Of a DNA stretch of 64,000 nt, positions 58,988 to 64,000 are shown piece after piece. Under the pieces are notes generated by a model. It was not told the DNA's origin. It ran no database searches and saw only the letters and a list, made by a program, of their open reading frames with translations. Origin of the DNA: Pseudidiomarina aquimaris (lineage in GTDB: Bacteria > Pseudomonadota > Gammaproteobacteria > Enterobacterales > Alteromonadaceae); assembly GCF_003987395.1 (NCBI RefSeq), contig NZ_PIPT01000001.1:1-64000 (forward strand), written 5' to 3'. How positions within the stretch are numbered: position 1 is the stretch's first letter; every line of letters begins with the position of its first letter. Made by a program: the position numbers and the translations under genes.

Positions 58988-61588
58988 ATGTTTAACGAAA
59001 ACTACCGGGCGCAGTTGCCCGGTACCTCGCTGATGTACTACGACACGCGCAAAGCGGTCAACGACATCGAGCCAGGTGCCTACGACAAACTGCCCTACAG
59101 CTCACGTATTTTTGCCGAGAACTTGGTGCGTCGTTGTGAGCCGAGTGAGCTCACCGATGCACTTAGCCAATTGATTTATCGTAAGCGCGATTTGGATTTC
59201 CCATGGTTCCCAGCACGCGTCGTGTGTCACGACATTCTAGGCCAAACCGCATTAGTCGACTTGGCTGGTTTACGCGACGCCATCGCTGAAAAAGGCGGTG
59301 ACCCAGCGAAAGTAAATCCAGTCGTGCCAACACAGTTGATCGTTGACCACTCGTTGGCGGTGGAACATGCGGGCTTCGAGAAAGATGCGTTCGAGAAAAA
59401 CCGTGCCATTGAAGATCGTCGTAATGATGACCGTTTCCACTTTATTAACTGGACCAAAACGGCATTCAAAAATGTTGATGTGATCCCACCAGGCAACGGC
59501 ATCATGCACCAAATCAACTTGGAGAAAATGTCTCCGGTGGTACAAGTACGTGACGGTGTGGCGTTTGCGGATACTTGTGTGGGTACGGACAGTCACACGC
59601 CAATGGTTGATGCCTTAGGTGTCATCTCGGTCGGTGTAGGTGGTTTAGAAGCCGAGAGCGTGATGCTAGGCCGTGCTTCTTATATGCGCTTGCCCGACAT
59701 CGTCGGTGTTGAGCTGAAAGGCAAGTTGCGTCCTGGCATCACCGGTACCGACTTGGTATTGGCCCTTACCGAGTTCTTGCGTAAAGAACGCGTGGTGGGT
59801 GCTTATCTTGAGTTTTATGGTGAAGGCGCTGACGCCTTGACCGTGGGTGACCGCGCGACCATCTCTAACATGACACCTGAGTACGGTGCCACAGCCGCGA
59901 TGTTCTACATCGACGATCAAACCATCGACTACTTGAAGCTGACTGGTCGTGACGACGAGCAGGTGAAGTTGGTTGAGACGTTCGCCAAAGAAACCGGCTT
60001 GTGGAGTGACAGCTTAAAAACCGCGGAATACGAGCGCGTGTTAACCTTCGACTTAAGCAAGGTTGAACGAAACCTGGCCGGCCCGTCGAACCCACATGCC
60101 TTATTGCCAGCGAACGAGTTGGCGCAGCGCGGAGTAGCGAAGCACGTTGATGCACCTGAAGATGGCCTGATGCCCGACGGTGCTTGTATTATTGCGGCAA
60201 TCACCAGCTGTACCAATACCAGTAACCCGCGCAACATGATTGCGGCAGGCTTGATTGCGCGAAATGCTAACAAGCTGGGGTTGACCCGTAAGCCTTGGGT
60301 GAAAAGCTCACTGGCACCGGGTTCTAAAACCGTGAAAATGTACCTTGAAGAAGCCAATTTGCTGCCTGAACTTGAACAGCTCGGTTTTGGCGTGGTGGCT
60401 TTTGCGTGTACGACCTGTAATGGTATGAGCGGTGCCTTGGATCCTAAGATCCAGCAAGAAATCATCGACCGTGATCTGTATTCGACGGCGGTACTTTCAG
60501 GGAACCGTAACTTCGACGGGCGTATCCACCCTTATGCGAAGCAAGCATTCTTGGCGTCACCGCCGTTGGTTGTTGCTTATGCGATTGCTGGTACGATTCG
60601 CTTCGATATCGAAAAAGATCCGCTTGGCTTTGATGCCGAAGGTAATCCAATTACCTTGAAAGACATCTGGCCAAGTGACGAAGAAATCGATGCCATCGTG
60701 AAGGCATCGGTGAAGCCAGAGCAGTTCCGTAAAGTCTATGACCCGATGTTTAGCCTTTCTGTTGACTACGGAGAGCAGAACAATCCGTTGTATGACTGGC
60801 GTCCGATGAGTACCTATATTCGCCGCCCACCGTATTGGGAAGGCCAAATGGCTGCGGAGAACAAGCTCACAGGTTTGCGTCCGTTAGCGGTGTTGGGTGA
60901 CAACATCACCACCGACCACTTGTCGCCGTCGAACGCGATTTTGGCCGACAGTGCGGCGGGTGAGTACCTCGCTAAGATGGGTGTACCTGAAGAAGACTTC
61001 AACTCGTACGCGACGCACCGTGGTGACCATTTGACAGCGCAACGCGCGACCTTTGCCAACCCGAAACTGTTTAATGAAATGGTACGGGATGAGAACGGTG
61101 AAGTGATTCAAGGTTCGTTGGCGCGCGTCGAGCCGGAAGGCAAAGTGATGCGTATGTGGGAAGCAATTGAAACCTACATGGAGCGTAAGCAGCCGTTGAT
61201 TATCGTCGCCGGTGCTGACTACGGTCAGGGCTCATCACGTGACTGGGCGGCGAAAGGTGTTCGCCTTGCAGGTGTCGAGTGTATCGTTGCTGAAGGTTTT
61301 GAGCGTATTCACCGTACTAACTTGATTGGTATGGGCGTATTGCCGCTCGAATTCGAAGCGGGCACGACACGCAAAACGTTGAAGCTTGACGGTAGTGAAA
61401 CCTATGACGTGAAAGGCGAAATTGCTCCGGGTGCAACCATGACGTTGATCATTCATCGCGCCGATGGTGAAACGCTTGAAGTGCCAGTGAAATGCCGTTT
61501 GGATACCTTCGAAGAAGTATCGATTTACTCGGCAGGTGGTGTATTACAGCGTTTTGCCCAAGACTTCCTCGAAGCAGAAGCGAGCTAA
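58988..61588 (+). CDS. acnD: Fe/S-dependent 2-methylisocitrate dehydratase AcnD
   Basis: The protein has 866 residues, the AcnD length, shorter than AcnA (about 890). The three Fe/S cysteines lie in ITSCTNTSNPRN and FACTTCNGMSG. The swivel domain has GADYGQGSSRDWAAKGVRL. Together with PrpF it converts 2-methylcitrate to 2-methyl-cis-aconitate, replacing PrpD. The order prpB-prpC-acnD-prpF is the classic AcnD/PrpF variant of the methylcitrate cycle. prpF starts four bases after its stop. Confidence 0.95.
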   Translation: MFNENYRAQLPGTSLMYYDTRKAVNDIEPGAYDKLPYSSRIFAENLVRRCEPSELTDALSQLIYRKRDLDFPWFPARVVCHDILGQTALVDLAGLRDAIAEKGGDPAKVNPVVPTQLIVDHSLAVEHAGFEKDAFEKNRAIEDRRNDDRFHFINWTKTAFKNVDVIPPGNGIMHQINLEKMSPVVQVRDGVAFADTCVGTDSHTPMVDALGVISVGVGGLEAESVMLGRASYMRLPDIVGVELKGKLRPGITGTDLVLALTEFLRKERVVGAYLEFYGEGADALTVGDRATISNMTPEYGATAAMFYIDDQTIDYLKLTGRDDEQVKLVETFAKETGLWSDSLKTAEYERVLTFDLSKVERNLAGPSNPHALLPANELAQRGVAKHVDAPEDGLMPDGACIIAAITSCTNTSNPRNMIAAGLIARNANKLGLTRKPWVKSSLAPGSKTVKMYLEEANLLPELEQLGFGVVAFACTTCNGMSGALDPKIQQEIIDRDLYSTAVLSGNRNFDGRIHPYAKQAFLASPPLVVAYAIAGTIRFDIEKDPLGFDAEGNPITLKDIWPSDEEIDAIVKASVKPEQFRKVYDPMFSLSVDYGEQNNPLYDWRPMSTYIRRPPYWEGQMAAENKLTGLRPLAVLGDNITTDHLSPSNAILADSAAGEYLAKMGVPEEDFNSYATHRGDHLTAQRATFANPKLFNEMVRDENGEVIQGSLARVEPEGKVMRMWEAIETYMERKQPLIIVAGADYGQGSSRDWAAKGVRLAGVECIVAEGFERIHRTNLIGMGVLPLEFEAGTTRKTLKLDGSETYDVKGEIAPGATMTLIIHRADGETLEVPVKCRLDTFEEVSIYSAGGVLQRFAQDFLEAEAS

Positions 61589-61592
61589 GTTT

Positions 61593-62780
61593 ATGAGCGA
61601 TAACGTATTTGCACCGCAAATCAAGATCCCTGCCACGTACATGCGTGGCGGGACGTCAAAAGGCGTGTTTTTCCGTCTTGACGATTTGCCGGAAGCAGCA
61701 CAAGTCCCTGGCGCGGCGCGTGACAACTTATTGTTGCGCGTGATTGGCAGTCCTGATCCTTATGGTAAGCACACCGATGGCATGGGTGGGGCGACTTCAA
61801 GCACCAGTAAAACGGTGATCTTGTCGCGCTCAAAAAGCCCAGATCACGATGTCGATTATCTATTTGGTCAAGTGTCGATTGATAAGCCTTTTATCGATTG
61901 GAGCGGCAACTGCGGTAATTTAACTGCGGCAGTTGGCTCGTTTGCTATCAGTAATGGTCTTATTGACCCCGCCCAAGTACCGGAAAACAGCATTTGCACG
62001 GTGCGTATATGGCAGGCCAATATTGAGAAAACTATTGTTGCGCGGGTCCCCATGACCAACGGTGAAGTTCAGGAGACTGGCGACTTTGAGCTTGACGGTG
62101 TGACGTTCCCAGCAGCCGAAGTGCAGGTCGAGTTTATGGACCCAGCCGCCGGAGAGGGTGCGATGTTCCCGACGGGTAATGTGCTCGATACTTTTGAAGT
62201 TCCAGGTTTGGGCGAGTTGCAAGCAACCTTTATCAACGCCGGTATTCCGACGATTTTCGTCAACGCCGAGGCGATTGGTTACAACGGCACGGAATTGCAA
62301 GGTGCGATCAATGAAGATCCGCAAGCCTTGCAGATGTTCGAAAGCTTGCGTGCCCATGGTGCGGTGAAAATGGGCTTGATTGCTGATGTGGCTGAGGCAG
62401 CCAATCGTCAACACACGCCGAAGATTGCGTTTGTGGCGCCACCGCAGGACTACCTTGCTTCAAGTGGCAAGCAAATTCATGCAACAGAGATTGACGTGCT
62501 CGTGCGGGCCATGTCGATGGGTAAATTGCACCATGCCATGATGGGGACTGCGGCAGTGGCGATTTCGGCGGCTGCAGCTGTACCTGGCACCTTGGTCAAC
62601 TTGGCTGCCGGTGGCGGTGATCGCACTTCGATTCGTTTTGGACATCCCTCAGGTACCTTGCAAGTGGGCGCAGAAGCCAAGCAGGTCGATGGCGAGTGGA
62701 CCGTGAGTAAGGCCATCATGAGCCGCAGTGCGCGTGTGCTGATGGAAGGCTGGGTGCGTGTCCCAGGTGATTGCTTCTAA
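61593..62780 (+). CDS. prpF: 2-methylaconitate cis-trans isomerase PrpF
   Basis: The protein has 395 residues from ATG 61593. It is a diaminopimelate-epimerase-like fold with PATYMRGGTSKGVFFRLDD (the RGGTSKG motif) and WSGNCGNLTAAVGSFA, which carries the catalytic Cys. It isomerises the product of AcnD so that the aconitase can hydrate it. Its stop overlaps the ychJ-type start by one base (TAATGG). Confidence 0.95.
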   Translation: MSDNVFAPQIKIPATYMRGGTSKGVFFRLDDLPEAAQVPGAARDNLLLRVIGSPDPYGKHTDGMGGATSSTSKTVILSRSKSPDHDVDYLFGQVSIDKPFIDWSGNCGNLTAAVGSFAISNGLIDPAQVPENSICTVRIWQANIEKTIVARVPMTNGEVQETGDFELDGVTFPAAEVQVEFMDPAAGEGAMFPTGNVLDTFEVPGLGELQATFINAGIPTIFVNAEAIGYNGTELQGAINEDPQALQMFESLRAHGAVKMGLIADVAEAANRQHTPKIAFVAPPQDYLASSGKQIHATEIDVLVRAMSMGKLHHAMMGTAAVAISAAAAVPGTLVNLAAGGGDRTSIRFGHPSGTLQVGAEAKQVDGEWTVSKAIMSRSARVLMEGWVRVPGDCF

Positions 62781-63181
62781 TGGCTTTTAAAGCACCGAAG
62801 AAGTGTCCGTGCGGTAACGGTCTGTATCGTAAGTGTTGTGGGCGTTTTCATCCGCTTTTCGCGGGTGAAAACGTTGTATTGCCCAAGAATGTCGAACTGC
62901 TGATGCGCTCACGTTACAGCGCTTTTGCACTTGGCATGGCCGACTACTTACTCGACACCTGGCATCCGTCGACCCGCCCCAGCGAACTCGACTTCAGTGA
63001 CAGCCCGCAATGGATGCAGCTCGATATCTATAACGCAGAGCAAAGCGGCGACGAGGGCAGAGTCCACTTTTGTGCTTATTTTCAATTCGACGGCGAAGTC
63101 GGTGAACACGAAGAGCTTTCAGCATTCGTGCGCGAGGGCGGCCGTTGGTATTACCTTAAACCGATTGAAAGCCTAGCTTAA
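62780..63181 (+). CDS. ychJ: YchJ-family SEC-C motif protein
   Basis: The protein has 133 residues from ATG 62780. The N-terminal zinc-binding SEC-C-like motif is KKCPCGNGLYRKCCGRFHPL (C-x-C...C-C). LLMRSRYSAFALGMADYLLDTW is the next conserved block (quoted here as MRSRYSAFALGMADYL), and a nuclear-transport-factor-2-like domain follows. Function unknown; it may aid metal or protein handling. Its overlap with prpF is probably incidental to the operon. It ends by overlapping parE with four bases. Confidence 0.86.
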   Translation: MAFKAPKKCPCGNGLYRKCCGRFHPLFAGENVVLPKNVELLMRSRYSAFALGMADYLLDTWHPSTRPSELDFSDSPQWMQLDIYNAEQSGDEGRVHFCAYFQFDGEVGEHEELSAFVREGGRWYYLKPIESLA

Positions 63182-63465
63182 AGCCATTGTTCGAAATCTT
63201 GTCCACCGAGAATAGCCATGATCTCGACTTTTTGCTCATGCACTCGGAAATAGATACTGTCAACACCATAGACGGCGCGACGGTAGCCCTGTCTGATGTA
63301 ATCGACGCTTGGGTAGCGTAATGGTGTCTCGGCAATCTGAGCAAAGGTCGCAAAGAAACCACGGTAATACTTTTCCGCGGCATGTTCGCCAAAATGACTC
63401 ACACCATATTCATAGATGCGGCGTAAATCTTCTTTCGCTGCGTTGGAAAGTTGATAAACAGCCAA
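63178..63465 (-). CDS. parE: ParE-family toxin
   Basis: The protein has 95 residues of the RelE/ParE fold. It shows YQLSNAAKEDLRRIYEYG at the start, EKYYRGFFATFAQIAETP, and the strand VYGVDSIYFRVHEQKVEI (with the GQDFEQWL end). ParE toxins poison DNA gyrase; RelE-type relatives cleave mRNA, and the ParE assignment rests on its ParD partner. It follows parD by five bases. Stabilising or abortive roles are inferred. Confidence 0.85.
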   Translation of the reverse strand: MAVYQLSNAAKEDLRRIYEYGVSHFGEHAAEKYYRGFFATFAQIAETPLRYPSVDYIRQGYRRAVYGVDSIYFRVHEQKVEIMAILGGQDFEQWL

Positions 63466-63470
63466 TGTAA

Positions 63471-63722
63471 CTAGCTTCTTTTCTTCGCGACATTACGCTT
63501 AAACTCGCGCTTAAATTCCCGCAAAATGTCGTCTTCTGATTGCGAGGTATAACCGCTGAGTTCTGCTTGAGCTAACTTTTCATTAATCATTTCAACCCGA
63601 CGTGCTCGGCGAATCAAATCATTAATCAATTCACTTTTGCTGGCATATTCGCCCGTCGATTCAACATGCTCGCGCAACCATAGGTCGTTCTGTTCAGTGA
63701 GAGTGATACTTTGTCGTGTCAT
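63471..63722 (-). CDS. parD: ParD-family antitoxin
   Basis: The protein has 83 residues. The ribbon-helix-helix DNA-binding domain lies at the N-terminus (RQSITLTEQNDLWLREHV, then ASKSELINDLIRRAR), followed by a charged C-terminal tail (about 45-83) that binds ParE. The gene precedes parE by five bases. Directly upstream is a 26-bp perfect palindrome, the expected autoregulatory operator. Confidence 0.88.
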   Translation of the reverse strand: MTRQSITLTEQNDLWLREHVESTGEYASKSELINDLIRRARRVEMINEKLAQAELSGYTSQSEDDILREFKREFKRNVAKKRS

Positions 63723-63743
63723 TGCATATCAATTGGTTAGGTT

Positions 63744-63769
63744 ACTGTGGTGTAAATTTACACCACAGT
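63744..63769. promoter_or_regulatory. 26-bp perfect palindrome, probable ParD operator
   Basis: Bases 63744-63769 form a perfect palindrome with arms ACTGTGGTGTAAA and TTTACACCACAGT, centred 34 bases before the parD start. ParD-type ribbon-helix-helix proteins bind such sites and repress their own operon. The DUF418 gene ends only 21 bases away on the other side. Confidence 0.75.
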
Positions 63770-63789
63770 TGCAACTTTAGCAAGTTCGG

Positions 63790-64000
63790 TCAACGTTTAA
63801 ACGGTTGGCGCTCGCCGTAGGTGAGCGTCCGCCATAACCATTCGCAAGGACCGAAGCGGTAGCGCTCCAGCCACCAGCGACTCAAAGGTAATTGTAACAA
63901 CCACAAACCAATTGCCAGTGCTGTTGCAGTACTGCGACTGATCTCGCCATACATGCCGAAGCCATACCCGTAAAATAATGTGGTGAATACGATTGAGTGG
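63790..64000 (-). CDS. DUF418-family membrane protein, C-terminal part (runs off the window)
   Basis: The minus strand from 64000 to the stop at 63790-63792 encodes 69 residues. They include two hydrophobic segments (SIVFTTLFYGYGFGMYG and TATALAIGLWLLQLPLS) and end with the DUF418 signature RWWLERYRFGPCEWLWRTLT, YGERQPFKR. DUF418 proteins are multi-span membrane proteins of unknown function, often related to YeiB. The start lies beyond the window. Confidence 0.75.
   Translation of the reverse strand, partial: HSIVFTTLFYGYGFGMYGEISRSTATALAIGLWLLQLPLSRWWLERYRFGPCEWLWRTLTYGERQPFKR

Overview
The window is chromosomal DNA from a gammaproteobacterium of the Alteromonadales, most likely Idiomarinaceae (Idiomarina, Pseudidiomarina or Aliidiomarina). 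This rests on gene content: seqA, yfbV, hda and bamC together are limited to the Enterobacterales/Vibrionales/Alteromonadales group, and the prpBC-acnD-prpF set, BCCT and DASS carriers and moderate GC fit a marine, amino-acid-using member. The genus is inference. I saw no rRNA, tRNA or CRISPR array.

Region 1 (1-6.5 kb) is an accessory island, a graveyard of Rhs polymorphic-toxin modules. From left to right it holds: the left end of an IS3-type element cutting off a toxin whose last codons remain; an Imm26-type immunity gene; an orphan Rhs core with a frameshifted toxin tip and its probable lipoprotein immunity gene; a 5'-truncated Rhs with a different toxin tip and a second lipoprotein immunity gene; an IS256-type transposase fragment fused to a third copy of the Rhs core; a small membrane protein; and an internally deleted EamA transporter. 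Toxin and immunity genes look AT-rich beside the GC-rich Rhs core.

Region 2 (6.6-18.8 kb): an excalibur protein, a membrane-anchored gluzincin, a secreted MBL hydrolase, azoR with a divergent LysR gene and a paired operator, an ACAD/APH-kinase/SDR operon resembling 4-hydroxyacyl-CoA catabolism modules, a pirin, and small membrane proteins leading into pxpABC (5-oxoprolinase).

Region 3 (18.9-29 kb): glnS; an iron-linked set (Fur box between a periplasmic protein gene and a piuC-type dioxygenase gene, then fur and fldA); seqA-pgm; an MFS carrier; and a DUF2066-hda operon with a consensus DnaA box upstream.

Region 4 (30-47 kb): housekeeping genes in a familiar order (wrbA, arsC-like, bepA, perM-like, bcp, dapA-bamC-purC, dapE, yffB, yfbV, xthA, hemH, a PLD enzyme, a beta-CASP hydrolase). 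Three DnaA-box-like sites lie upstream of yfbV.

Region 5 (47-64 kb): DASS and BCCT carriers, a 1167-residue PAS-PAS-GGDEF-EAL protein whose second PAS looks like a decayed LOV domain, GNAT, YceI, fasciclin, a 2-methylcitrate operon (GntR-prpB-prpC-acnD-prpF) with paired GTCGAC operators, ychJ, a parDE toxin-antitoxin pair with a 26-bp palindromic operator, and the end of a DUF418 gene. A dispersed palindromic repeat family occurs near 31.4, 55.3 and 57.7 kb; the last copy carries three 29-bp tandem units before prpC.
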